DNA of 64,000 nt from DATHTS01 sp041940425 (GTDB lineage Bacteria; Acidobacteriota; Blastocatellia; Pyrinomonadales; Pyrinomonadaceae): the NCBI GenBank assembly GCA_041940425.1, contig JBGTSF010000023.1, forward strand, positions 1 to 64,000. The letters run 5' to 3'. Positions 42,090-51,598 of this stretch are shown piece after piece. The position numbers and the translations under genes are program-made. The stretch's first letter is position 1, and every line of letters starts with the position of its first letter. Below the pieces are notes generated by a model. The model saw only the letters and a list, made by a program, of their open reading frames with translations, made no database searches and was not told the origin of the DNA.

Positions 42090-43208
42090 ATGAATATCGT
42101 GATTTTAACTCCGATCCCGTTTTGGCATCCCGGAACGCAGGAATTGATTGACGGTCTAAAAACATTCGGAATAAACGCGCGCGCGCTCGATATTTTTCAC
42201 GGCAGAACGGTTGATAGCGAGGGCGTTATGAGCGAGTTTACGCCCTCTTTTCTTACGGGATTTGCCGGAAAGATTTATTTGAGAATATTCAGAAAAAAAA
42301 TAATTTCCGAACAGATATTAGATGGCGACATTGTGGATATACATTTTCTCGAACCGGCTTACGGCAGATACGTCGCGGAGATAAAAAAAAAGAATGTAAA
42401 ATTGATAACGACGCTTTTCGGATCAGACCTGTTCAGAACAAATCAATCGCAGAAGCAAATGCAGAAACCCGTATTCGAAAATTCCGACGCGATAGTTTTG
42501 TCGGAAAATATGATTCCGTATTTTGAAAAATATTTTTCCGGCTACCAGGATAAATATCGTTTTAATCAATACGGCTCGCGGCGTTTGGATTTGATCAACG
42601 AGTTGAATTCCGCGTCGAACAAAAAAAAATTCCGCGAAAAATACGCTATTGCCGACGACAGAATAGTCGTTTCCTGCGGCTACAACGCGAAAAAGGAGCA
42701 GCAGCATCTGCTTCTGCTAAATGAGATCGGCAAACTTTCAGAGTTTGACAGGGAAAGATTATTTCTTATATTGTCAATGACTTATGGGAAAGAAGAAGCA
42801 GGGGATGAATATATCGAACAAGTAAGGAAAAAGCTGTATGAACTTGGTGTTCCCCATCTGTTTTTAGAAAAAAGATTAGACGACGAAGAGATAGCCGAAA
42901 TCCGCATCATTTCCGATATTACGATCAATACGCAAACGACCGACGCTCTCGCAAGTTCGGTCAAAGAAGCGATGACGGCAGGCGACGTGATGTTGGTCGG
43001 CGAATGGCTGCCTTACGAAATTTACAAAAATATGGGAGTTTTCTTTGTGCCTTCATCAATTGAAAAACTTTCCGAAAACCTGAAACTCGTTCTGAACAAT
43101 CTCGAAGAATACCGCGAAAAATCCGAGGTTAACGCCCAGATAATTTTGGATTTCGCTTCGTGGAGCGTTTTGATAAAAGAATGGGTAAAGGTATATGAAG
43201 AGGTTTAG
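42090..43208 (+). CDS. Glycosyltransferase, GT-B fold (GT4-like)
   Basis: 372 residues. ILTPIPFWHPGTQELIDGLK is the acceptor-domain start and VVSCGYNAKKEQQHLLLLNE opens the donor domain; a D-INTQTTDALASSVKEAM segment takes the place of the usual E-x7-E signature. No membrane segment. It is placed after the PtmE-like gene, so it may transfer the sugar made by that branch. The donor is unknown. Confidence 0.75.
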   Translation: MNIVILTPIPFWHPGTQELIDGLKTFGINARALDIFHGRTVDSEGVMSEFTPSFLTGFAGKIYLRIFRKKIISEQILDGDIVDIHFLEPAYGRYVAEIKKKNVKLITTLFGSDLFRTNQSQKQMQKPVFENSDAIVLSENMIPYFEKYFSGYQDKYRFNQYGSRRLDLINELNSASNKKKFREKYAIADDRIVVSCGYNAKKEQQHLLLLNEIGKLSEFDRERLFLILSMTYGKEEAGDEYIEQVRKKLYELGVPHLFLEKRLDDEEIAEIRIISDITINTQTTDALASSVKEAMTAGDVMLVGEWLPYEIYKNMGVFFVPSSIEKLSENLKLVLNNLEEYREKSEVNAQIILDFASWSVLIKEWVKVYEEV

Positions 43209-43215
43209 ATAAGAT

Positions 43216-44133
43216 ATGCCCGTAAACAATGACTTAAATTTAGGAGTCGGTAATATTTCTCACGACGTCCGGCTTAACGCATATTATCAGGACATAACGC
43301 CTGCGATCTATCATTTTGAAAACAATTCGATGGGCGATTTCGACGAAAACGGAATCCCGTATTTATTCGATTCAAACGGCAGACAGTATAGCATCGTTTA
43401 TGTCATCCAATACGCTCTGATCAATCACGACCTGATGCTTAAAGGAATTGATGTCGAAAACAAAAAGCGAATCATCAAAAGATGTCTGGATTGGCTCGAA
43501 GAAAAAAGCGAAGTTTTTCACGATTCGATTGTCTGGCGCAGCGAATACAACGAGCAGTATAAACTTCCTAAAGGCTGGGTGTCGGCAATGTATCAGGGAC
43601 AGGCGATTTCACTGTTTTTGAGAGCTTACCAGTTGTTCGGGGTGGAAAAATATCGAACGGCGGCGGAAAAAGCATTCGCCTTTTTTAAATACGATTATGC
43701 GGAAGGCGGCGCGAAACGGACGGACGAAAACGGCTGTATCTGGTTTGAAGAATATCCGTCCGCCGAGCCTTCTCTGGTGCTGAACGGATATATCTACACG
43801 ATGTTCGGTTTTTATGATTTATACCGCGTAACAAAAAATGAAAAAGCCAGACAGTTGTATGATGAATGCGTGAAAACGCTCGAAAAAAATCTGCACAAAT
43901 ATGACGTTTGGTATTGGTCGGTTTACGATCAATTGAAAAGGGAATTGGTTTCTTACTATTATCAAAAGAATGTTCATATCCCGTTGATGGAAATTATGTA
44001 TCAGTTGACGGGCAAAGAAATTTTTAAAAAATACGCGGAAAAATGGACAAAAAATCTGAACAGCGTTTTCAATAGACTGGTCGTAAAAATAATGTATCGC
44101 GTTCAGCCGAGAATAAGAAAATGGATCAAGTAA
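43216..44133 (+). CDS. D-glucuronyl C5-epimerase-like protein
   Basis: 305 residues matching the C-terminal catalytic domain of glucuronyl C5-epimerase (GLCE family). GWVSAMYQGQAISLFLRAYQ, IWFEEYPSAEPSLVLNGYIY and the closing YAEKWTKNLN line up with the animal heparan-sulfate enzyme. The family inverts C5 of GlcA to IdoA in polymers. There is no signal peptide, so it may act on a lipid-linked or cytoplasmic glycan. It overlaps the next methyltransferase by 13 nt. Confidence 0.85.
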   Translation: MPVNNDLNLGVGNISHDVRLNAYYQDITPAIYHFENNSMGDFDENGIPYLFDSNGRQYSIVYVIQYALINHDLMLKGIDVENKKRIIKRCLDWLEEKSEVFHDSIVWRSEYNEQYKLPKGWVSAMYQGQAISLFLRAYQLFGVEKYRTAAEKAFAFFKYDYAEGGAKRTDENGCIWFEEYPSAEPSLVLNGYIYTMFGFYDLYRVTKNEKARQLYDECVKTLEKNLHKYDVWYWSVYDQLKRELVSYYYQKNVHIPLMEIMYQLTGKEIFKKYAEKWTKNLNSVFNRLVVKIMYRVQPRIRKWIK

Positions 44134-45005
44134 TGACAGCCGAAGTAAAATCGGCGAGAGAATTTTTAACCGAACATATCAATAAAGAAGCCCTAAATTA
44201 TTTTCATACTCTGGAAGAATATCCGCCGGAGGTCTATGAAGAATTGCTGGTTCGCTGGGGCGACGATTCCGTCTTTTCAGAACAAAGCCGTTTCGAGCTG
44301 ATCGAAAGACTGATTCCCGACGCGAGATCGAAAAAAATTCTTGATATGGCTGCCGGATGCGGCAGTTTCGTGCTCCAGGGGTTGCGCGACGGTTGGGACA
44401 CCTACGGTGTCGAACCGGAAGATTGGAAGCACGAATTGATTGATATTAAATTCGCCGAAAACGATTATCCTTCCGAATGGCGCGAACGCATAAAAAAAGG
44501 CACCGGAGAACAACTTCCGTTCGACGACGAGACCTTTGATTTGTTCGACAGCTGGCAGACGATCGAGCATGTCCGTAGCGAACGAGAATGCCTGTTCGAG
44601 CTATACAGAGTATTAAAAAAGGGCGGGTGCGGAATACTTCGCGGACCGAATTATTTTTGTTTTCACGAAGGGCATTACCGGATGTTCTGGTTTCCGATGA
44701 TGGGCGAATCCAAATTTGCCGAGCGGTATCTTAAATTGAGAAACAGACCGATTGAAGGTCTCAAAACTTTTCATCCCGTAAATCCTTTGAGATTGCGTAA
44801 ATATGCAAAAGAAGCGGGTTTCCGGGTCGTCAATATCAAAAGAAAACAGATATACGCCGGAGCAAAAAGAAGATTTCCTTTCTTAAACGGATTTCTCGGC
44901 GTGTTCGGATTGCCGCTGATCTATATGGCGTGGGAAAGTCTGGAGTTTATAAAGAACAGCGCCGTGAGCGGCGTTCCGCTGGAATATCTTTTGATAAAGG
45001 ATTGA
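44121..45005 (+). CDS. SAM-dependent methyltransferase
   Basis: 294 residues, class I Rossmann fold. Motif I is ILDMAAGCGSFVLQGL; EQLPFDDETFDLFDSWQTIEHV holds the acidic post-I/motif II region, followed by LYRVLKKGGCGILRGP. The C-terminal FHPVNPLRLRKYAKEAGF is common in sugar O-methyltransferases. It probably methylates a sugar hydroxyl of the polysaccharide. It overlaps the epimerase-like gene by 13 nt. Confidence 0.8.
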   Translation: MDQVMTAEVKSAREFLTEHINKEALNYFHTLEEYPPEVYEELLVRWGDDSVFSEQSRFELIERLIPDARSKKILDMAAGCGSFVLQGLRDGWDTYGVEPEDWKHELIDIKFAENDYPSEWRERIKKGTGEQLPFDDETFDLFDSWQTIEHVRSERECLFELYRVLKKGGCGILRGPNYFCFHEGHYRMFWFPMMGESKFAERYLKLRNRPIEGLKTFHPVNPLRLRKYAKEAGFRVVNIKRKQIYAGAKRRFPFLNGFLGVFGLPLIYMAWESLEFIKNSAVSGVPLEYLLIKD

Positions 45006-45048
45006 CCGGATACTTTCCTCAAGTTCCGCCGTTCTAATGTTTTAACAA

Positions 45049-46530
45049 ATGTCCATTCACGGGAAATTAAAGGGGTTTATTTCCGATACGGTGATTTACG
45101 GTGTCGGGAGTATGTTTTCGAGAGCCTTTGCTTTTTTTCTGATACCGCTTTATACGGGCTATCTGGATAAAGCGCAGTATGCCAATCTAATTCTTTTACA
45201 ACTCATCTTTACCGTCCTCAGTTTTTTTCTCGCGCTCAACAGCGGAGTGTTTTTTTATTATTACGAATATAAAAAAGAAAAGATAAAACAGACGGTTTTT
45301 ACAAGCTGGCTGGCTTACGAAGTGGTCATTTCGGTTTTGATTTTACTGCTTTCTTTTTTTTGTTACCCGTTGATCAGCCCGCTTTTCGAACTTCCCGAAA
45401 ACGCACAGCAAACCGGTGAAACATTTTTCATCCCGTTTTTACTGGTCATTCTGCAGCTGTTTCCCTACCTGATCTTTAATACATATTACAACCTGCTGAG
45501 GATAAATTTAAACTCGAAAAGAGCCGTCGTCATAACGATTGTTGACGCGCTTCTGGTCATCGTTTTTGTCGTGTATTTTCTGGTTTTTGCCGGAATGGGA
45601 GTGAAGGGCGTTTTTCTCGGACAATTAATCGCCAAGACGGTTTTGGCAATCGGAATTTTGGCGGGCGGTTTTTATAAATACTTAAATCCGAAGCTCGTAT
45701 CGTGGGCGATGGTAAAGCGGATCGTCGCTTATTCGTCGCCGTTTTTTTTGAGCAGTACTTTTCTCTGGGTTATGGCAAGCATTGACAAAATAATGGGAAC
45801 GCAGCTGCTCGATTCGCAGGCGGAAGTCGCTTTTCTCGGTCTGGCGATGCAGGTAACGATGCCGATCATTATGCTGGCGGGCATAATCAGCCAGTCTTAC
45901 GGACCTTATGTGATGTCCATCCGGCACGAAACGGACGCCAAACAGACATACGGGGAAATATTTTCACTCGTCGTTTTTGCCAGCACCGTGATTTCGGTCT
46001 TGCTGCTCTCCGTTTCGCCTTTTCTGGTAGATATTTTGGCGGACGAAACCTTTTATCCGGCATTGGAAATAATACCTCTGTTTGCGATTGCCAACGTCAT
46101 CAATATTATTTTGACGCAATTTTGTCTGGGGTTGAATCTGACCAAGAAAAACATCTACATCGCCGTCGCTACGATCGCCGGCGGCTTGCTCGGATTTTTT
46201 TTCAATTTGTATCTTCAGCCGGTAATGGGCATCAAAGCGGCGGGCTACGCGCAAATAATTGCCTACGGAATTACCGGAATAATCGTCTATAGATATAGTC
46301 AAAAATTTATGCCGATCAATTACAATATTAAATGGGCTTCGATCATATTATTGATAATGACGGGCGGCATCGTTTTTTTAAATTTAACCGAAGTCCGATA
46401 TTTTAAAAGTCCGCATTTGGCATATTTTGTAATCGGGGCGGTCACTTTATTAATTTTGGGTATAATTGGAGAAAGAAAATACGAAGGATTAAAGCTGATT
46501 AGAAAGTTATACACGAAATTGCAATACTAG
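45049..46530 (+). CDS. Oligosaccharide flippase (Wzx/PST family)
   Basis: 493 residues, about 12-14 transmembrane segments, as in Wzx/MurJ-type flippases (opening GFISDTVIYGVGSMFSRAFA). It should flip undecaprenyl-linked repeat units across the inner membrane. It sits mid-locus, 44 bp after the methyltransferase gene. About 138 bp of non-coding DNA follow before the next glycosyltransferase. Confidence 0.85.
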   Translation: MSIHGKLKGFISDTVIYGVGSMFSRAFAFFLIPLYTGYLDKAQYANLILLQLIFTVLSFFLALNSGVFFYYYEYKKEKIKQTVFTSWLAYEVVISVLILLLSFFCYPLISPLFELPENAQQTGETFFIPFLLVILQLFPYLIFNTYYNLLRINLNSKRAVVITIVDALLVIVFVVYFLVFAGMGVKGVFLGQLIAKTVLAIGILAGGFYKYLNPKLVSWAMVKRIVAYSSPFFLSSTFLWVMASIDKIMGTQLLDSQAEVAFLGLAMQVTMPIIMLAGIISQSYGPYVMSIRHETDAKQTYGEIFSLVVFASTVISVLLLSVSPFLVDILADETFYPALEIIPLFAIANVINIILTQFCLGLNLTKKNIYIAVATIAGGLLGFFFNLYLQPVMGIKAAGYAQIIAYGITGIIVYRYSQKFMPINYNIKWASIILLIMTGGIVFLNLTEVRYFKSPHLAYFVIGAVTLLILGIIGERKYEGLKLIRKLYTKLQY

Positions 46531-46668
46531 TTTTAATTGGAAGTTAATAACGAACGAATAGTCAAAAGTTAAGTAACACTCGCTATTTGTGGAAAGAGTT
46601 CAAAACCCTTAATATATCCTTTCGCCAAATTTGAAAGAGTTGGGCAGAAAAACCGTAAAATTATCATA

Positions 46669-47940
46669 ATGGGCAGTAACGGCAATAATACTCTGGAAGG
46701 AAGCGCGCTTTATATTTGCTATTTCGGTTTGCGCGAACCCTTGGTGCAGACGCAGGTCTTGCCTTATATCCGTCAGGTGCGCGAAACCGGAATAAAATTT
46801 TCCCTGCTCACATTTGAAACAAATCCGAAAGAAAATTGGACGGAAGCAGAGATCAAAACAGAGAAAAAGCAACTTTCCGACGAGGGAATTGACTGGCATT
46901 TTCTGACCTATCATAAAAGCCCGACCGTTCCGGCGACTGTTTTCGATATTCTCAACGGCGCGTTTTTCGTCTGGAAATTTATCCGGCGCGAGCATCCCGA
47001 AATAATTCACGCGCGGGTGCACGTTCCGGCTTTAATGGGCGCGATTGCCAAAAAACTTTCACGCAAAAAGACGAAACTGCTTTTTGATATTCGCGGTTTT
47101 TTTCCCGAAGAATACACCGACGCCGGACGCTGGAAAAAAGACGGCTGGCTTTATCATTCGGTTAAAAAGGTCGAAAAATGGTTGTTTAAGGAATCGGACG
47201 GTTTTGTAGTTTTGACCGAACGGGCGCGTGAGATTTTGTTTCCCGAAAGCAGGGAAACGGGATTCGATAAAACGGGCAGACCCGTCGAAGTCATTCCCTG
47301 CTGTGTAAATTTGCAAGGGTTTGACAGTATTAACGGAGAAACCAGAAAGAAAATCCGCACCAGGTTAAATCTCGATGACAGATTTGTCATAATTTATGTC
47401 GGTTCGTTCGGCGGCTGGTACATGACCGAAGAGATGTTCGATTTTTTTGCTGCCGCCCGCAGACATAATCCGAAGGCGTTCGCACTGATTCTGACCCAGC
47501 GCGACCGCGAAAAGATAGTCGAAAATTTGCTGAAAAAAGGGTTTTCCGAGAATGATTTTCTGGTTGCCGGCGTTCAGCCGTCGGAAATTCCCGAATACTT
47601 GAGCGGAGCGGATGCCGCGCTTTCATTTATCGAAGCATGTTATTCCAAACAGGCGTCTTCACCGACCAAGATCGCCGAATATCTGGCGGGCGGACTGCCC
47701 GTGATCTTAAATCCCGGAGTCGGCGATCTGGATGAACTGATCGAAACCGATAACGTCGGGATCGTCGTCAGAGAATTTAATGAACAAAGTTATCTGCGGG
47801 CATTACCGAAAGTTGAAGTTTTGCGCCGGGAAAATGATTTTGCGGAAAGATGCCGCCGGAGCGCGAAAGAGCGATTCGATATGGGAAATGTCGGCGGCAA
47901 CAGGTATCGCAATATTTATGTCAGATTGTTGAAAAGTTAA
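46669..47940 (+). CDS. Glycosyltransferase, GT4 family
   Basis: 423 residues. ALYICYFGLREPLVQTQVLP starts the acceptor domain and DDRFVIIYVGSFGGWYMTEE the donor domain; EACYSKQASSPTKIAEYLA is the E-x7-E-like nucleotide-binding segment. No membrane anchor. The next frame starts at its stop, with the likely start of that neighbour 36 nt further on. Confidence 0.85.
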   Translation: MGSNGNNTLEGSALYICYFGLREPLVQTQVLPYIRQVRETGIKFSLLTFETNPKENWTEAEIKTEKKQLSDEGIDWHFLTYHKSPTVPATVFDILNGAFFVWKFIRREHPEIIHARVHVPALMGAIAKKLSRKKTKLLFDIRGFFPEEYTDAGRWKKDGWLYHSVKKVEKWLFKESDGFVVLTERAREILFPESRETGFDKTGRPVEVIPCCVNLQGFDSINGETRKKIRTRLNLDDRFVIIYVGSFGGWYMTEEMFDFFAAARRHNPKAFALILTQRDREKIVENLLKKGFSENDFLVAGVQPSEIPEYLSGADAALSFIEACYSKQASSPTKIAEYLAGGLPVILNPGVGDLDELIETDNVGIVVREFNEQSYLRALPKVEVLRRENDFAERCRRSAKERFDMGNVGGNRYRNIYVRLLKS

Positions 47941-47976
47941 TTGTTCGATATTAGCTTTAACGGAACATTTGGAAGT

Positions 47977-49092
47977 ATGTTAAAAAAAGAAGTAAAAATT
48001 TGCGCCTTAATGCTCGATCCATATGATATGACTCCCGGACAGAGATTTAGAATCGAGCAATGGGAACCTTATCTAAAGAGCGAAGGAATCGAGATTGATT
48101 ATTTCCCGTTTACGGATGAAAATCTCCGCAGAGTAATTTATAAGGAAGGTCATATAATTTCCAAGATCAATGAGTTGGTAAAAGCCAACCTGCGCCGGAT
48201 AAACCACATTTTTAAGGCTTCTGAATATGACGTGGTTTTTCTCTATCGCTCGGCAAGTATGATTGGTCCGGCTTGGCTGGAAAGACTGCTTAAATGGCGC
48301 AAACTTCCCATTATTTATGATTTTGACGATGCGATTTTTTTGACCGATACATCTCATGCCAACCGCCGATTTGCCTGGGCGAAGTTTTCCGGCAAAACAG
48401 CCGATATTTGCCGCCTCAGCACAAGCATTACGGTCGGCAATTCATTTTTGGCTGAATATGCCGGAAAATACAATGACCGGGTCACGGTCGTGCCGACAAG
48501 CATTGATACGAAAAAATATCAGCCGCCTCATAAAAACAACGGCGCGGGCGGGCGCGTCGTCGTCGGTTGGACGGGAAGCTCCACTTCGCAATATCATTTA
48601 GAGATGTTCGAACCGGTTTTGGCGGATTTGCTCAAAGAGCGCGATGTCGAGCTTCGCGTAATCTCGAATCGTGAACCTGATTTTACAAGTATTCCATACG
48701 TTTGGCGGGAATGGTCGCCGGAAACCGAAGTTGAAGAAGTTTCGCGCATTGATGTCGGGATAATGCCGACGCCGGATGATGTCTGGTCGCGCGGAAAATG
48801 TGCGTTGAAAGCCTTGCAGTATATGGCTTTGGGAATTCCGGCGGTTTGTTCGGATGTCGGCGCGAACCGCGAAGTCGTCAAACACGGCGAAAACGGCTTT
48901 CTTGCCAAAACGCCGGAAGATTGGTTTGACTCGCTAAAAAAATTAATTGATGATGCCGTTTTGAGAAAGCGGATGGGGGAAGAGGCGCGGCGGACAGTAG
49001 TTGAAAACTATTCTATGGAAAAATGCGCCCGCAATTTCGCGCAGGTCGTTTTCGATGCGGTTGAAAATAAAAACACAAAAAGGAAAAAATAA
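47977..49092 (+). CDS. Glycosyltransferase, GT4 family
   Basis: 371 residues from the ATG at 47977 (a TTG at 47941 directly after the previous stop is in frame but unsupported). GMTPGQRFRIEQWE-like opening, LPIIYDFDDAIFLT, VVGWTGSSTSQYHLEMFEP and KCALKALQYMALGIPAVCSD identify the GT4 fold with its nucleotide-binding loop. It is followed 5 bp later by a zinc-ribbon epimerase gene. Donor and acceptor are unknown. Confidence 0.82.
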   Translation: MLKKEVKICALMLDPYDMTPGQRFRIEQWEPYLKSEGIEIDYFPFTDENLRRVIYKEGHIISKINELVKANLRRINHIFKASEYDVVFLYRSASMIGPAWLERLLKWRKLPIIYDFDDAIFLTDTSHANRRFAWAKFSGKTADICRLSTSITVGNSFLAEYAGKYNDRVTVVPTSIDTKKYQPPHKNNGAGGRVVVGWTGSSTSQYHLEMFEPVLADLLKERDVELRVISNREPDFTSIPYVWREWSPETEVEEVSRIDVGIMPTPDDVWSRGKCALKALQYMALGIPAVCSDVGANREVVKHGENGFLAKTPEDWFDSLKKLIDDAVLRKRMGEEARRTVVENYSMEKCARNFAQVVFDAVENKNTKRKK

Positions 49093-49097
49093 ATTTA

Positions 49098-50216
49098 ATG
49101 TCGAAAATTTTGGTAACAGGCGGGGCGGGTTTTATCGGCTCGCATTTGGTAGATGCTCTAATTGAAAAAGGTCATGAGGTAAGGATTCTCGATTCGATAG
49201 TTTCACAGGTTCACGGCGATACGATTCCCGAACATCTGAACAAGGAAGCCGAATTTATAAAGGCGGACGTTTGCGACGCCGAAGCGGTGGCAAAAGCTCT
49301 GGACGGCATCGAGGTGGTTTATCATGAAGCGGCGGAAGTCGGGGTCGGGCAGTCAATGTATGAAATTGTCCGTTATGTAAAAGCAAACGATCTGGGAACA
49401 GCCGTTTTGCTGGAAGAGATGATCAAGCTTCCCGGTCAATTCAAAAAACTGGTCGTCGCCTCCTCGATGTCAATTTACGGCGAAGGCGCGTATGTTTGCG
49501 GCAATTGTAATAAAACGGCATCTCCGCAACTGCGTTCAAACGCCCAGCTCGACGCTCACGACTGGGAGTTAAAATGCGAAAATTGCGCCGGAGAACTCAA
49601 ACCGATCGGAACTTCGGAAGAAAAACCGCTTTTCCCGACTTCCGTCTATGCCGTCAGCAAACAGGATCAGGAGCAGTATTGTTTGAGTGTCGGACGCGCT
49701 TACAAAATTCCGACGGTCGCCTTGAGATATTTTAATGTCTATGGAACGCGGCAGGCGCTTTCGAATCCATACACGGGCGTTTGCGCGATCTTTTCTGCGC
49801 GTCTGATGAACGAACAGCGTCCGATGATTTTTGAAGACGGCGGGCAAACACGCGACTTTGTCCATGTCAGCGACATCGTGCGGGCAAATCTTTTGGCGAT
49901 GGAAACCGGCAAGGCGGATTATCAGGCGCTCAATATCGGGACGGGACGACCTGTCTCGGTTAAGGAAATCTCTCAAATGCTGGCAAAAGGTTTGGGCAAA
50001 GACATCGAGCCGGAAATCATCGGAAAATATCGTGAAGGGGACATCCGGCATTGCGTTGCCGATATTACTAAGGCTCAAAATTTGTTAGAATATCAGCCGA
50101 AAGTAAATTTGGAAGAAGGCTTGGTTAATTTACTCGAATGGGTTAAAGATCAAAGACCGGATGACCGGGTAGAAAAGGCGACAGCCGAGCTTTCATCTCA
50201 CCAGCTTGTTAAGTAA
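49098..50216 (+). CDS. NDP-sugar epimerase with zinc-ribbon insert (dTDP-L-rhamnose 4-epimerase-like)
   Basis: 372 residues, extended SDR (TGGAGFIGSHLVDALI, YAVSKQDQEQYC active site). Between the core strands about residues 131-180 form an insert with two CxxC pairs (VCGNCNK and CENCAG) that looks like a zinc ribbon. This insert occurs in WbiB-type dTDP-L-rhamnose 4-epimerases, which make 6-deoxy-L-talose. The substrate is inferred. The locus contains an RmlC-like cupin but no RmlB or RmlD in the window. Confidence 0.82.
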   Translation: MSKILVTGGAGFIGSHLVDALIEKGHEVRILDSIVSQVHGDTIPEHLNKEAEFIKADVCDAEAVAKALDGIEVVYHEAAEVGVGQSMYEIVRYVKANDLGTAVLLEEMIKLPGQFKKLVVASSMSIYGEGAYVCGNCNKTASPQLRSNAQLDAHDWELKCENCAGELKPIGTSEEKPLFPTSVYAVSKQDQEQYCLSVGRAYKIPTVALRYFNVYGTRQALSNPYTGVCAIFSARLMNEQRPMIFEDGGQTRDFVHVSDIVRANLLAMETGKADYQALNIGTGRPVSVKEISQMLAKGLGKDIEPEIIGKYREGDIRHCVADITKAQNLLEYQPKVNLEEGLVNLLEWVKDQRPDDRVEKATAELSSHQLVK

Positions 50217-50228
50217 TTTGTTTTTTTA

Positions 50229-51587
50229 ATGGATAAACGTCTATTAATTTTAGCTGCAGTAACCGGATTGGGTCTCGCGTTTTTGTCTTTTCCTGACGGC
50301 GCGCTTTCCGTTTTGATTATTCTGTTAGTGGCTGTTCCCGCCGTTATTCTTCTGCATAAAAACAGTGAAAAAAAACATTTCTTGGTCAATATTTTTTTGA
50401 TCGGGCTTTTGCTCAGATTATGGCTGGGAATAATAATCCATATCTTCGATTTAAAGGAAGTGTTCGGACCCGATGCCGTGACATACAATAATCTCGGTCA
50501 AAGGATGAGAGAAATTTGGCTGGGTATGCAGGTGCCGAATGACACGCGGACATATCTGGCAACGCTTCCGAATCATTCCGGCTGGGGAATGATCCGGCTG
50601 GTAGCGATTATTTATCTGATTTTCGGACAAAGCATTCTGGTTGCTCAATCGTTTTGCGCTGTTATCGGGTCGTTGACCGCGCCGATGACTTATTTCTGCG
50701 CCGAGAAAATTTTTAATAATGAACGGGTATCAAAATACTCGGCTTTGACGATCGCGCTTTTTCCCTCGTTCATTATTTGGTCGGCGCAGTTATTAAAAGA
50801 CGGGCTGATAATTTTTCTGCTGGTCTGCACGATGACATTGGTTCTGCATCTTCAGAAAAAACTCAGTTATGTCAATGTCGCGCTTTTGATCCTATCCGTT
50901 TTCAGCATTTACGTTCTGCGGTTTTATATTTTTTACATGGTCGCAATTTCCGTTGTCGGCAGTTTCTTTATCAACTCGGCTTCATCCGTAAATGTGATGG
51001 TCAGAAATATTATTATCGTTATATTTCTGGGGATCTCGCTCACCTATTTAGGCGTAATCAGAAGTGCCAGCAGTAATTTGGAGTTTTACGGAAATCTGGA
51101 ACGAATCCAGCTCAGCCGACTGGATTTGTCGAGGTCTGCCGAATCGGGTTTTGGCGAAGATATTGACGTTTCGACGGTCGAGGGCGCGATTACGGCGATT
51201 CCGATAGGATTGCTATATTTGATGTTTTCGCCGTTTCCGTGGCAGGTCAGTAAATTCAGCCAGATGGTCATTTTGCCGGAGACTTTTGTTTGGTGGGCTT
51301 TGATGCCGATCTTATTCAGCGGCATTTGGTATACTTTGAAATACAAATTACGCAATGCAATACCCGTTTTACTTTTTTGTCTGATGCTGACGATCTCCTA
51401 TTCCATTTTTCAGGGAAATGTCGGTATGCTTTACCGGCAAAGAACCCAGATACAGGTTTTTCTCTTTATCTTTATCGCGGTCGGTTACACGCTGATTCAT
51501 GAACGCCGCGAGAACAAAAAACTTATAGATCAAGCCCGTGAGCGCGAATTAAGAAGAAGATTGCATATTCGTTCGATTGAGGGCTAA
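50229..51587 (+). CDS. Polytopic membrane protein, GT39- or Wzy-like
   Basis: 452 residues with about 11 transmembrane segments. A large loop after the second to third segment includes EVFGPDAVTYNNLGQRMR and its acidic residues, resembling the first extracytoplasmic loop of GT-C glycosyltransferases (GT39/PMT-like). It could equally be the Wzy polymerase of this locus, since none other is evident apart from the ligase-like gene at 61521. The hydrophilic tail after about 425 is basic. It lies 11 bp upstream of asnB. Confidence 0.7.
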   Translation: MDKRLLILAAVTGLGLAFLSFPDGALSVLIILLVAVPAVILLHKNSEKKHFLVNIFLIGLLLRLWLGIIIHIFDLKEVFGPDAVTYNNLGQRMREIWLGMQVPNDTRTYLATLPNHSGWGMIRLVAIIYLIFGQSILVAQSFCAVIGSLTAPMTYFCAEKIFNNERVSKYSALTIALFPSFIIWSAQLLKDGLIIFLLVCTMTLVLHLQKKLSYVNVALLILSVFSIYVLRFYIFYMVAISVVGSFFINSASSVNVMVRNIIIVIFLGISLTYLGVIRSASSNLEFYGNLERIQLSRLDLSRSAESGFGEDIDVSTVEGAITAIPIGLLYLMFSPFPWQVSKFSQMVILPETFVWWALMPILFSGIWYTLKYKLRNAIPVLLFCLMLTISYSIFQGNVGMLYRQRTQIQVFLFIFIAVGYTLIHERRENKKLIDQARERELRRRLHIRSIEG

Positions 51588-51598
51588 ATTTTAAGGAT

